The position numbers were made by a program, and so were the translations under genes. The notes below the pieces were generated by a model. The model was not told the origin of the DNA, did not search any database, and was given only the letters and a program-made list of their open reading frames with translations. Below, in pieces: positions 1 through 10,985 of a stretch of DNA of 64,000 nucleotides. The DNA is from Topomyia yanbarensis. Its lineage: Eukaryota; Arthropoda; Insecta; Diptera; Culicidae. The first letter of the stretch is position 1. Every line of letters begins with the position of its first letter. Location of the stretch: NCBI RefSeq assembly GCF_030247195.1, contig NC_080671.1, positions 427,490,539 through 427,554,538 of the forward strand. The letters are read 5' to 3'.

Positions 1-204
1 ATTTTTTTAACGTAACTCTAGGCGCACGACCAGACAACATGTTTAATGTCGCGATTACCGTTATCATAAGCTCAGAGACTGGTGTCCACAACCCAAATAC
101 GCTGGAGATGCGTGGTTAACGTATTACGATTGGATATGATCCGAGATATCACCCGAAGGAAGTCACGACGAATACGAGTTCCAAGGTACACAAATTTATC
201 TGCT

Positions 205-412
205 TTATTATATTTTGACGACATTCAATTAGCTAGAGATTACCGAGTAGGCAAAGTTATGAAAATTAGAGCTATAGTACTCAAGTGAGAGCAATGATGT
301 GAAGTAAACAGATCAGAAAACTAGAAGTGGCAGTGTGATTACTATGGCTCTAATTTTCATAACTTTCCCTACACAGTAATCTCTAGCTAATTAAATGTCG
401 CTAAAATGTAAA
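205..412. repeat. Foldback repeat (MITE-like) with ~68-bp arms
   Basis: The stretch at about 211-279 is repeated in inverted orientation at about 341-410. Both arms carry a GAC(G)ACATT..AATTAGCTAGAGATTAC core and AAGTTATGAAAATTAGAGC, separated by a loop of about 60 bp. The arms differ at scattered positions, so this is an old hairpin element. There is no coding capacity; short open frames here are incidental. A TA target duplication is possible but not clear. Confidence 0.6.
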
Positions 413-654
413 AAAGAAAATGTGACTAACATAGTCGAAATAAAAAAGGAAACACTACCACTACGACTATTGGACCCATGTTGTTTACCAGCGACCATGT
501 ACTTTGTTTTTCCGGTATTAATCATGTTAGTGTATCATCCTGCTTCAATTCATTCGAAGTATGTCGAAATTTCATCCGCAACCCTTACACTTGATTTCGA
601 TTCATCCAACGTTACATGAATCAGCCGCAACCATGTTCTAGCATAATTTGCCAT

Positions 655-960
655 AGTTCATTTCGTTTCACTGAATCGTACGCTGTCTTGAAATCTTTGA
701 ACAGATGATGTGTCTGGAAGTTGCACTCCCGGATTTTATTGAGGAGTTGTCTCAGGGTTTGATCCGTCGTTCATCGACCCTCACGAAAACCGGCTTGGTA
801 TTCGCCGACGAAGGACTCCTCAAGCGGTCGACATAATATGGCGTAGGACTTCATATAGTTGTTCACTGCCGTGTCTAAGAAGTTCAGCCGGGAGCTGGAT
901 CCACAAAAACGTTCCTTCATAGTGTTTTCGCGGCCCTGGCGAATAATATTAATATACTAG
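655..960 (-). pseudogene. RTE-like non-LTR reverse transcriptase fragment
   Basis: Reading the minus strand from about 850 down to 655 gives one frame containing ESFVGEYQAGFREGR, one TGA stop, then TTDQTLRQLL, THHLFKDFKTAYDSVKRNEL and WQIMLEHG. This is the palm region of a non-LTR reverse transcriptase, including the FxDFKxAYDSV motif with the first catalytic Asp. The wording resembles RTE-clade elements (JAM1-type) of mosquitoes; the clade is inferred from memory. A second piece upstream in the same direction (about 900-840, LPAELLRHGSEQLYEVL) belongs slightly earlier in the polypeptide. An internal stretch has therefore been deleted between them. The catalytic xADD box, endonuclease and 3' end are absent. 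This is a dead fragment. Confidence 0.7.
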
Positions 961-1249
961 AAGATCTACGTCGGAAGTTAACCAGGTTTTTTCATTGGAG
1001 ACGGACCACTACGACCAATATTTAACCAAGTTTTACACAGTACAAATGCATTGTGTAAAACCTAGAAAAATAATAGGACTGAAGTGGAATATCCGAGATC
1101 AGGGGCCAGCAACCATCAAGGGATACTTTCAGGTATTTACGAGGAAGCTTAGAAGAGGAAATGATTCAGAATCTCACTCTTTAGTGAACAGGGGGACGTA
1201 GAAATTAGTCGTGGTCGGTGGCGTAGCCCTTTTTAGAACTTCTGCTCGA

Positions 1250-1785
1250 AGGATTCCTTAAAAGAATGCTTCAGTATTTTTCCCGTACAATTTATATGTG
1301 GGATATATCGGTAGTTCATGCGGAGTCTCTCCACAGAAAGAAAACTTTTCGTGACTCTCTCTGTATTTTCCTTGCCTTGTTTCTACAATGAGTAACTTTA
1401 TGGCCCCATTGTTTGCATCGATGCCCCGCGGCACAAAAAGGCGAACAGGTAGACGAGCCCCGTTCAAAAGAACACAGTTTAAAAGAACAGATCCGGCGAA
1501 AGGTTCAAAGTGAGGCTCATGAAAGTTGTTTGCTTATATTCCTCGATGTTTGCTGGACGCACTTGCTTGCATACCAGAATTTTTACTGACTGAAACAAAA
1601 AGCTCTGGAAGGAGCCAACCCCATATTTCGTAATTAGGAACCCCGTCGGAGACAACACCATTAATCTCTCGGTGTAGAAGTAGTTGTATCGAGGACAGGA
1701 GAGAGAAGGTGTAGATGGTGACCGGGAGAGAAGAGCAAAACTTGCAACTTTCGGGCAAACGGGAGATCAGCAAAACAAATTAGCG
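1250..1785 (-). pseudogene. Degenerate gag (ORF1) fragment of a second I-clade retrotransposon
   Basis: Minus-strand reading shows several gag signatures in shifting frames. HREINGVVSDG lies near 1660 and resembles the VEIDGVV motif of mosquito I-type gags. RLPVRLFVPR lies near 1450. FCGETPHELPIYPTYKLYGK lies near 1300 and corresponds to the last CCHC knuckle plus its downstream arm, with the final Cys replaced by Tyr. The same VRLFVPR segment occurs in the gag at 3.9-5.0 kb, so the two are related but diverged. The fragment abuts the truncated RNase H end at 1788 with no spacer. It is therefore either a nested insertion or a rearrangement junction. Frameshifts make it non-functional. Confidence 0.6.
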
Positions 1786-1787
1786 CC

Positions 1788-3895
1788 TCAATCTAGTAGG
1801 TCGGATTGGCGGATGGTATTTTTCGGACGCAAATGCGCATCTAAGGTGTAGTGGTTGGATATAAGTCGGGACATTACACGAATAAAATCCCGACCCACAT
1901 CCATTCCCCTGAACCAAGGTTTCGTTGATACCTTTGGGATAATGGAATGTAGCCATCGTCCAAGTTCACCATTGCTCCACGAGGTTTGACAACTGTTGAG
2001 TGTCCTCTGACGACAAATACTAAAAAAATCGTTGAAACAGATTGGTCTTTCGTATATGTCACCATTTAATGCGCCCACCTTTGCCAATGAGTCGGCCTTT
2101 TCATTGCCCGGGATAGAGCAATGAGAGGGGACCCAAACAAAGGTAATCTGATAAGATTTTTCAGATAACGCACCCAAGGACTCCCGTATCTTCCCCAGAA
2201 AATACGGGAATTGCTTTTTAGGCTTCATCGCACGAAGAGCCTCGATAGAGCTGAGGCTGTCCGAAACGATGAAGTAGTGATCTGTGGGCAGGGTGTCGAT
2301 GATCCCAAGGGTGTACTGAATTGCAGCTAACTCTGCGACGTAAACTGAAGCAGGATCATTGAGCTTGAATGAAGCGGTGATAGTATTACTGAAGATACCG
2401 AAGCCAGTGGACCCATCGAGATTTGATCCGTCAGTGTAAAACATTTTGTCACAGTCGACTTCTCGGAATTTATTATAAAATATATTGGGGATCACTTGCG
2501 GGTGTATATGGTCCGGGATTCCTCGAATCTTTTCCTTCATGGATGTGTCGAAGAATACAGTAGAATCAGAAGTATCTAGGAAACGAACACGGTTGGGAGT
2601 ATGCGAGGAAAGATTAATGCTCTGTGCCATGTAGTCGAAGTACAAACACATAAATCGGGTTTGAGAATTAAACTCGACGAGCCTCTCGAAGTTTTCAATC
2701 ACCAACGGGTTCAGAATGTCGCATCGGATGAGTAATTGATATGAGTGTTCCCAAAATCGATTTTTTTAGCGGAAGAACGCCCACCTGCACTTCGAGACTC
2801 ATCGTATGGGTCGAGTGCATGCAACCCAAGGCAATGCGCAAGCAACGATACTGGATTCTCTCCAGTTTGATAAAGTGTATGTTCGCAGCGGATCGGAAAC
2901 AGAAACACCCGTACTCCATCACGGACAATATCGTTGTTTGGTATAACCTGATCAGGTCTACTGGGTGGGCACCCCACCATGCATGTTCCAGTTATTGTTC
3001 GGAGAAAATTGATCCTTTGTTGGCATTTCTGTTTCAGATACCTAATGTGACATCCCCAGGTACCTTTAGAGTCGAACCAGACCCCGAGATATTTAAATGT
3101 GAAAACCTGGTTGATCGTTGCACCCATTAATAGAAGCTGGAGTTGCGCCGGCTCATGCTTCCTAGAAAAGACAACCAATTTAGTTATCTCCGTGGAGAAC
3201 TCGATGCCCAGCTGGAGAGCCCAAGCAGACAAATTGTCCAAAGCTTGGTCCAAAGTATATTGTAATGGTCCTTGCAAATCTGCAGCTTTGGGCCCTGTAA
3301 CAGAGACCACCCCGTCGTCTGCAAGTTGCCTTAGCGTGCATGAATTGGCAAGACAATCGTCAATGTCATTCACGTAAAAATTGTAGAGCAGGGGACTTAG
3401 ACATGAGCCCTGGGGAAGACCCATGTAGCTAAATCGCGATGTTGTTAAATCGCCATGCGAAAAGTGCATGTGATTTTCAGACAACAGGTTTAGCAAAAAG
3501 TTATTTAAAATAGGTGAAAGACCATGCTGGTGCAGCTTCTCTGACAGAATGTTGATAGAAACTGCGTCAAAAACCCCCTTAATATCCAAGACTGATGCCA
3601 TCTGCTCTTTGCTAGCATATGCCATTTGGATTACTGTAGAAAACGCAAGGCAATCGCTCGTCTCTTTGCCTTTGCGGAAGCCAAATTGTGTATCTGACAG
3701 TAAGCCATTTGCTTCGACCCAATTGTTGAGCCGAAACAAGATCATTTTCTCGAACAACTTCCGAATATAGTACAGCATTGCAATCGGTCGATACGAGTTG
3801 TGGTCGGGGGCTGATTTTCCTGGTTTTTGGATGGCGATGATCTTCAGTTGCCTCCAGTCATGAGGGAAAGTAGTAAGTCTACGCTGTCAGAAAAT
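1788..3895 (-). pseudogene. I-clade non-LTR retrotransposon ORF2: reverse transcriptase plus RNase H, 5'-deleted and frameshifted
   Basis: This is the replicase of an I-type element. The first frame (about 3890-2975) opens with SYRPIAMLYYIRKLFEKMI. It continues through LDIKGVFDAV (first catalytic Asp), MGLPQGSCLSPLLYNFYVND and QLADDGVVSV, then FKYLGVWFDSKGTW. So all three catalytic Asp of the RT palm remain, with Leu in place of the usual Tyr or Phe before ADD. A frameshift near 2930-2975 moves the thumb (MEYGCFCFRSA, CLRIALGCM) to another frame. A second shift near 2700-2760 leads into the 305-residue RNase H frame 2705-1788. There Asp92 (YTDGS), Glu125 (VAEL), Asp149 (SDS), His195 and Asp205 (NEKAD) are all present. 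The N-terminal endonuclease and first RT blocks are missing. The C-terminal CCHC is lost at 1788. Confidence 0.9.
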
Positions 3896-3899
3896 TTCA

Positions 3900-5022
3900 T
3901 TAGCCCATCACTGGACTGAGTGTTTGAAAAAGAGGGACTCTTGGGGTTTCTGGTGCCCCTGGCAGTGGTGGATACTCCTTGATAGTCCAAGTCCTGGAGC
4001 AACTTGCTTCAGGTTTTGGGCAGCACTTCCGTAGGATTTATTAGATGTTGTTGGCGCACTCTCAGAAGAGGACATCTTGGGACCCTTACGAGGTAGTCTA
4101 GGGGAGGCTAGAGTTCTCCTCTTCCTGGACTCCCCCGGGTTAACGAGAGATGTTCCCTCTTGAGGACCGTCAGATTCTTGCTCAACGCGAGCCAAACCAG
4201 CAAAGGGATTTTCATACAGAACTGATGGCGAAGCATTCATTAGCATTTCTTCATCAGAGCGCTTCGAGCGTTCCTTAAGGGAGCGTTTAATTTTATCCCC
4301 GCGCTGTTTGTACGCAGGGCATGATTTAAGAGCATGCGAAGGGCCTCCGCAGTAAATGCACTTTTCAGTTTCTTTGCCGCAAGAGTCATCATTATGATCT
4401 CCCTCGCATTTGCCGCATCGTTTTTAATTTCCACAATATGTGGCTGTGTGGCCCAACTACTTGCAATTGCTGCAGCTCATGACCCGCGGTACAAACAGGC
4501 GAACTTTGTCAAGGAGGATGTAGTTGGGAAGAGAAGACCCGGCGAAGGTCACCCGAAGCGAGCCTGATAGAGAGTAGGTAGTCTTACCTCCCCCGGTGTT
4601 ACAATTGTTTGCATTCTTAGATCTTAATCTGTTGGAGTGAGGGGTCCTTAAAGCAGCAACCCCGTGATCCAACAGTTCTTCGCACCTCAGACCCTATTCT
4701 GACACAACCCCATCGATTTCTACGGCCACACAAGGCAGGTACGCTTTAAATTCCCGCATAAAGCGCTCACAGCAAGCAATCGCGTTTGCTTGGCCGAGAT
4801 AATTCACTATAACATCTATATCTTGTTTGCTCGAGCACGTGTTATCTGAGCTACAGCCGGGTAATTAGCAGTCAGATCCCGAGAAAGTTTCAACACATTA
4901 ACCGGTTTCTCCCCGGTCCGAAAGTACACTACCCATGGCACAGAGGAATCTAGAGGGTACTGTTTTATACGGGGGGTAATGCGCGTGTTAGAGGAATCAG
5001 ATGGTATTTCGCCCTCGGTCAT
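3900..5022 (-). pseudogene. I-clade retrotransposon ORF1 (gag-like RNA-binding protein), broken
   Basis: ORF1 of I-clade elements makes a nucleic-acid-binding protein that coats the element RNA. The start chosen is the ATG at 5022, giving MTEGEIPSDSSNTRI, then WVVYFRTGEKPVNVLKLSRDL, a typical mosquito I-gag N-terminus. A frameshift follows near 4816-4680. From 4672 one frame runs on: LLDKVRLFVPRVMSC, then three zinc knuckles. The first is CSNCK-stop-LGHTATYC with an in-frame TAG. A TAA follows three residues later, then CGKCEGDHNDDSC, then CIYCGGPSHALKSC. A basic tail (KRSLKERSKR) and NPFAGL follow, and the frame ends at about 3908. It runs straight into ORF2 RT sequence, so the endonuclease region is deleted. 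Two stops and one frameshift make it inactive. Confidence 0.8.
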
Positions 5023-5560
5023 TTAAGCACGAGGGCAGAGCATTGTATATACAGGAATGTGTCTTATTATTAGATTACAAGGTAGAATAAAAAAAGAGAA
5101 ACGAAAAGAAAGCAAACGAGAGGAAAAAACAAACAAAACTTATCTGCAGTAACGTCGATTGCTACCGGCACCAGCAGAACGGCGGCTAACAAACGAACAA
5201 AGACTGACCTTCACTCACTGTAACTTATACACCGAACACCACTGTAAAGTATATCGATCTGGTCCGTTGAAAGGCTCGGAAACAACTGAATACAGTATTT
5301 TAGGCTAGTTTTGTTATCAAATTGGGAAACTTCTATAAAAAAGAAGTGTAAAAATCTCACAACAGCGACCCGTAAGCACAATAAACAAATAAGAACATCC
5401 GGCCATGAGCGTCCTGAATGCAGTACCGATGACGGCATTGAAGTGAACGAAAACGCGAGCGAAGGCGGAACGAAAGACCCTTAAGTTGCGGCAGATAACG
5501 CAGCTAACGTTTCACCGCCAAGGAAGAGGATCTCAACACGCAGTAGAAAGCTACGTCAAC
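5023..5560 (-). other. Probable 5' untranslated region of the I-clade element
   Basis: This stretch lies directly upstream (minus strand) of the gag start at 5022 and has no coding signal. The G+C content is a little higher near 5380-5540, with GCGAGCGAAGGCGGAACG. I-type elements carry an internal promoter here, but no specific box can be named by eye. The outer boundary is a guess: a 31-bp direct duplication starts at about 5559. Confidence 0.3.
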
Positions 5561-5587
5561 AAAAATTAGATTCCAGCTCTGAGCAAC

Positions 5588-6460
5588 TGGGACAAAAATT
5601 AGATTCCAGCTCTGAGCAACTTTTTTGGTACCATTTGGGTCCTAGAACAACTGTGCAAATTCTTAGCTCGATCGGTGAAACTATATTTTTGCGCCCACTG
5701 TTTAAAGTTTACATGGGATTGTGTATGGGAAAATTAACTTTTACAAAATAATTCCTCCAGGAGTCGCCCATTACTTCCTAAAAATAAATCATTATTTGGC
5801 TTTTATCGAAAATTTAACAAAGAAACAAAGTCTCGAAAACCACGAAACGATCTGACGCTTGAGAAAAAAGTTATTAAGCAGAAACCGATTGATGCTCTGA
5901 TGATTCATAAAATATTCATTTTTTCTAGCACCGCTGCTGTTGGTTATTCAATTATACGCAATTTTGCCTCTCTTAATGTGTCTAAATCGTTTATCTATAC
6001 TATTTGGTCACTTCTCAAGGTTTTGAGGGATAAATTGAGGCTTTTTTGTACATCTTAAGAGGATGTTAAAATTTTTGTATATAATTAGACCGTCAGAAGC
6101 AGTGATGCTAAGAAAAGTGAAATTTTCATCAATCTTCAGGGCATCAATCGGTTTTTGTTTAATAACTTTTTCCAAAATAATCAGATCGTTTTGCAATCTT
6201 CTAGACTTTATTTCCTTGACAAATTTCCTATAAAAATTAGCCATCTACTTATTTTTAGGAGATAACGGGCGACTTTTGGAAGAATTAATTTGCAAAAGAC
6301 AATTTTCCCATACGAAAACCCATGTAAACTTTAAACCGTGGGCGCAAAAATATAGTTTCACCGATCGAGTAAAAAATTTGCAGAGTTGTTCTGGGAGCTA
6401 ATTTAGACCCAAAAAGTTACTCGGAGCTAAATTTTATTTTTTTCATATAACCATGTCCCA
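5588..6460. repeat. Large foldback element, ~400-bp inverted arms
   Basis: The left arm (about 5588-5965) and right arm (about 6065-6460) are inverted copies. Shared blocks include GATCGGTGAAACTATATTTT, TTGCGCCCAC, AAAGTTTACATGGG and AAACCGATTGATGC. Both ends begin GGGACA when read inward. The central loop is about 100 bp. The outer left part is preceded by a 31-bp tandem duplication (ATTAGATTCCAGCTCTGAGC, twice at 5559-5620). There is no transposase. Arm divergence looks like roughly 15-20 percent by eye, so it is an old copy. The predicted transcript would form a long imperfect hairpin. Confidence 0.75.
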
Positions 6461-6522
6461 CTCTATTGGCCAGGCACTTTGACAGCAAAGATTTATTTTT
6501 ACATATTATAAGAGTCATAAAA

Positions 6523-6560
6523 GACACACGGCTCAGTCATACTAATGCATTGAGCCGTGC
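6523..6560. repeat. Short perfect-arm hairpin
   Basis: CACGGCTCA and TGAGCCGTG face each other around a 15-base loop (GTCATACTAATGCAT). This is probably a terminal piece of an unclassified repeat, as nothing else surrounds it. The rest of 6461-7110 is AT-rich and holds nothing I can name. Confidence 0.5.
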
Positions 6561-7124
6561 AAAATAAATAACGGGAAAAAAGAATCGAATTGCAATTGTA
6601 AGCAGTGTTTGAAGCACAAATTTGAAAGGATAACAAACTCATTTATAACACAAGAAATGATTATTTTGCCATTAAGAAATTAAAAGAATTTCAGTGAATG
6701 ATTTGTTAAGTTATGTGTGCTGTCAGACTCTCTATATAAGAGGAATTCCACGAAGATCCGTCCGAAAATCTTTAAAATCGTGACCAACCATCTTAGATTC
6801 CGATGAAACTTTACATGTTTCACCGTCATGCAAGACTAAATATTTTCCACAGGTAATAAGATTATTTTGACTCAAGAGCAACTTTGCAAAAGGGCGTAAA
6901 CGTTTTTACGTGCATGAATTTTGAATTTTTTTGTTCGGTTATTGTATTTTATACAGCAAAACTATCTGAGAACGAGTTACAGGGAATGGCCGAAAAAATA
7001 TACACTGAAAAAAATGTTGTGTCATTTTTCAAAAAAACAAAAATTTATAATAAAAGTTTAAATTGCGAAAAAACCCATTTTTTAATTTTTTTTATATTTT
7101 GGAAATAAAAACCTAAAGAGAAAA

Positions 7125-7725
7125 AAAACATTTTGAATGTGATTGGATAGAGAAAAAATCGCTAAAAAGTTTTTCTGACAATAACTTCGTACATGTTTTT
7201 AAATTTCATACTAATTGACATACAAAATTGTAATTTTATTACAGAATATAATTCTAAGCAACATTTAAAATCAAAATGCATTTAACAAAAATCTTCCAAA
7301 ATGCGATAGTTTTCGAGATATTTGAAATTTTGCTCCTTCAAAAACAATTAATTCGTGTAATTATGCTCTTTTTAAAAGTTATTCGCGTTACCCCATCATA
7401 AAATGTCAAAATTTTAATGTTTATCGTTTTAAAGACGTAAAAGCAACTTTTTAGTGTATTTGGATCATGGAGAAGCTTTCAATAAAAAAGTTTTCCTAAC
7501 AACAACTTTTGGCATATTTGTATAATTTATACTATTTGGAGTCAAAAATACAATTTTCTTTTTGAATATGATTCCAAACGCCATTTTAAATCGAAATGCT
7601 CTTAACAAAAATTTTCTGAAATGTAGTAGTTCTCGAGATATTTTAACTTTTGTTTTAACAGCACAATTATTTTGTTTTATTACGACCTTTACATGAGTTA
7701 TTTGCGTTTCTCCATCAACAATAAT
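7125..7725 (+). repeat. Diverged tandem duplication, period ~319 bp
   Basis: Two units of about 300 bp follow each other. Matching landmarks are TTATTCGCGTTACCCCATCA at 7380 against TTATTTGCGTTTCTCCATCA at 7699. Others are AGTTTTCGAGATATTT against AGTTCTCGAGATATTT, and AAAAAGTTTTTCTGACAATAAC against a similar block near 7490. They are diverged but collinear, with no coding capacity. This is probably a mosquito interspersed repeat or satellite dimer. Confidence 0.6.
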
Positions 7726-7802
7726 AGGTTTTTCAAAAGGCTTATAAACATTCCTGAAACTTTCCTTTTGACATCAAGGCGATATTGTAAACCATTTGAA
7801 AG

Positions 7803-7893
7803 TTACATGAAAGCAACCAAAATATGTTTCAACCATAGGGTCTGATGATTAAACTATATAGTTGAATTATATTTTGGTTGTTTTCATGTAAAA
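7803..7893. repeat. Small hairpin with ~31-bp arms
   Basis: TTACATGAAAGCAACCAAAA at the left pairs with TTTTGGTTGTTTTCATGTAA at the right, and the pairing extends inward through GTTTCAAC/GTTGAAT. The centre is about 30 bp. It is a miniature foldback sequence without other features. Confidence 0.55.
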
Positions 7894-9920
7894 AATATAC
7901 AGTAATCGAACAAAAAAATATTTTGCGGTCGGCCGGTTTCTCATGGAATCCCTCATAAGCCATTGTAATATAATTTTTATATAGGAACACATTTCGATCA
8001 GCAAGATGGCATCGTGAGAGTAACGGTTATAATTCCCGTTGAAGCGAACAGAATGATTGAACTGTTTGGTCGAAAACAATTACAACGATCTTGAATCAAA
8101 TTTTGAAGTATTTACAAGCAACCGAAAGTAATGAACCTGATTTTTTGAATGTTTCATGAGCGAAGCTCAGACAGGTTTCCATTATTCGCAGTGTGCCGAC
8201 CTAATTAGTTTGTGGCATCACGTCTGTTTTTGGCATAACGTCGGTTAATTTTTTTATTTGTGTTAGGAAAAATTCTTAAAATTTGTTTATTCTGATAGCT
8301 CAGAAAAAAATCACAAAAATGGCTTTTAAACCACGGTGTGTATGAAAGACGTGTTGCTCCTAATGTCTCCAGATTCTGAACTGAACTGGCAACTCTGTCT
8401 TCTTGATATGTGGGCTTTGCTTTTATCCCATAGTATGAGGGAAATCTTTAATAAACAGACTTGAATTACTTTGAGAATTTACTGAATTTATGGTCCAGCC
8501 TGATATTTTCTTGTTCGTTTTCTGTTGTGATCCGTGTTCAACGAGTAACGACTCCGGAATTTCTTCTTAAAGGAAATTATGAATCTTGGTTTTGTTCTTT
8601 TTTCTAAGAATATGTGAAGTGTGTCCGATTTGGAAATTTGAGGACAAGCAAAAATCTACATCTATAAATTCTGATGAAATGAATTTATCCCAAAAGATAA
8701 CAAACATGGATCCAAAACTCGAAGAGCTTTTTGTCTTTTTCAATCACCTTTCTTTTAATGTTGATAAAGACAAACAGGATTCTCAACCCAAAATTGCAAT
8801 GAAATTCGTCGTTTATTACAATGACTCGAACTGTCGAGTTTAGTTCATCAAATATAAAGCTTTGAATTTAAGCCAATCGTATTTTACCAGGCAGGATAGG
8901 ATCAGGAAGATGGATCATTCTTGTTTACATTAGCTATCTCCTAGAGCGAGAAAAGAAATGAAAAAGGCATGATAAAATCCGTTACTACATTAATCAACAA
9001 AGGTATAAGATTAGCGAATAAATTTTGTCAACACTTTTCCACACCTCCTTGTCCATTAAGTGTCATTTTCGCCCAAGATCCGGAGGAATCTAAAAATATA
9101 TTTTTTTTTGCTGAGAATGGAACTTTGTAAACATTGAAATTTATCTGAATTTACTGTTCATTTAAACCCTACATTTTCTTGTAAGTCCTTGTTAATCGAC
9201 TTCTTAATTTATAGGCACACTTAAAAACTGATAAAATTTTAATAGCTTTCTCGGATGATTTTACATTGATTTATAGCTTTCTACGAAGTTGTAGACAATG
9301 AGATTCTCAATCTCACTTTTAGTATTTTTTGAATGTCTATAGTACCAATTAGTAGCAAAAATACGAATTAATTTCATTAAAAACTTAAGTTTTCAATCAA
9401 AAAACTTTAAAATCAAAAGTTATTCTAGGCCCCCCCGACAGAATATTTTATTTTTACTTTCAAATGAAAGGGAAAAGTCCATTCTTTCATATCCCAAAGT
9501 TTCACAGATGCCGAATTTTTTTGAATAAAGTTGTTCGACAAAGACACCGCGAAGCACTACCATCTACTGGTTTCTTTTTACATTTTTGGGTCCTGGGAAT
9601 CTTGTTCGCAACATTATTTGGTCTGTTTTCATTTGTAGAAGATTTGTTTTTGTCCCACGAGTACTTTTATTCTAACTGAGCTCGATTCAGTGCAAATTAC
9701 GGTCAAATCTGTACAGATATTTGTTCCGGGCATGCGTCAAAAAATCCGTATATTCCATTTTCAATATAAAACTTTGGGGTGCGTATCAAGATGACATAAA
9801 TTCGCTTATATTTTTTTACAAAATATGAATATGTATATCCACCAAAATTTGGACAAAATTTCTACACTATACAAATAGCTGTAACCCTAGTTGCGGCGAT
9901 AGTTTATATGTGATTTTAAT
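7894..9920. other. Gene-poor AT-rich stretch
   Basis: I see no supported gene here. The short open frames at 8586-8843 and 9464-9679 lack recognisable domains and have no splice or promoter context. A C7 run at 9430 and A/T tracts are the only local features. Confidence 0.5.
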
Positions 9921-9924
9921 GTGT

Positions 9925-10145
9925 GACCACTCTCTTGAAACCGCAACGCCGGAACTGGAACTCCGATCAATAAAAAATTCAATAGTGTCTAATGGGAGAG
10001 TTATAGCGTTTGTTTGAGAATTAGTTTGTGCAACCATCGCTGAGAAAATCGAGTTACACGCACATACAGACAAGCACACATACACACGCATATTTACACA
10101 TACAGACATTTTCCGATCACGATGAACTGAGTCGAACGGGCGTTT
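9925..10145 (+). repeat. Interspersed repeat family R470, diverged partial copy
   Basis: The stretch from GTGACCACTCTCTTGAAACC through GATCAATAAAAAATTCAATAG and an ACACATAC-rich tract to GATGAACTGAGTCGAACGGG matches the 24.2-24.5 kb repeat in the same order, with many substitutions. A further inverted relative lies at 31.86 kb. The family name R470 is mine. It is non-coding and I did not assign it to a transposon class. Confidence 0.65.
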
Positions 10146-10159
10146 CATACAGTCATCTT

Positions 10160-10640
10160 AACCCATTCATGCCCATGTTGTTTGTGGACAACAACGTTTT
10201 AATACAGCTATAACTTTTGATTGAGGCAAGATTTCCTCACAAAAACAAGTAAGGCTTACAAATGTGGCTATTGCCTTTTATTTGAGTACTAACAGTTACA
10301 AGGATCAGCTCTAGATCTAAAATTATTGCAGTTAGTATGATTGGATTCCAATGGAGCAGTGCTGCCAGGGACAGTTTACGTTGACGACGGAAAATGAATA
10401 TTTCATATATCTTCGTTATGTTGCAATATTATTGAAAACTGATAAAAATTATCAATTTAGACTGTCTTTGGCTACCTTTTTTATGCAACTGGACTATTGT
10501 AAATATTCTAGGAGAATTGTATTGAGCATTGGAAGTTAAAAATTGAGATGCTTCTACCACTGCTAGGGAAGCACCTATCTTTATGAAAATAGGCTTTTCG
10601 TGTTTCTTCACCTCACTGTTTTTAAGGAAAAATATTTTTG
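10160..10640 (+). repeat. Interspersed repeat family R400, copy 1
   Basis: This copy is collinear with 23090-23480. Shared landmarks are CTATAACTTTTG, AGTAAGGCT, GGAGCAGTGCTGCCAGGGA, AATATT.TTGAAAACTGAT, GCTTCTA.CACTGC and GCACCTATCTTT. The spacing is conserved, so both derive from one repeat of about 400 bp. The minus strands of both also share a short frame containing HEKP..KIGA..AV.EA, but neither is open across the unit. Confidence 0.65.
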
Positions 10641-10985
10641 AAACTTTACATGCACTAGAAAAAAGTTGGGCATTAAAGGGTTAATAGCAGTTAATTGCAA
10701 TTTTAAAAAAAGATGGGTGGGTAATGTCAGAGACATAACCGGAGTGAAGTAGAATACACTTTAGACCGGTAAATTCTGCTCTGGAATAAGCAATTTCTAT
10801 GCGATTTTGTCGTCTTTTGCACATTCATAGTTTATTTAAAGTATTTTTGGAATTATCAAGTTGACAATTTGCAACATTCTTTGAAAATATTGTTGAACTT
10901 TTATGAATGAAGGCACGCAAACGAGCGTTTAACCGTCGTCCTACTACCAGCATCAGAGAAGTAGCAGATCAACATTTTTCGCTAC

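Noticed and set aside
2741..3770. Plus-strand frames of 73-129 codons over the I-clade element
   Set aside because: They are antisense shadows of the well-supported minus-strand RT.
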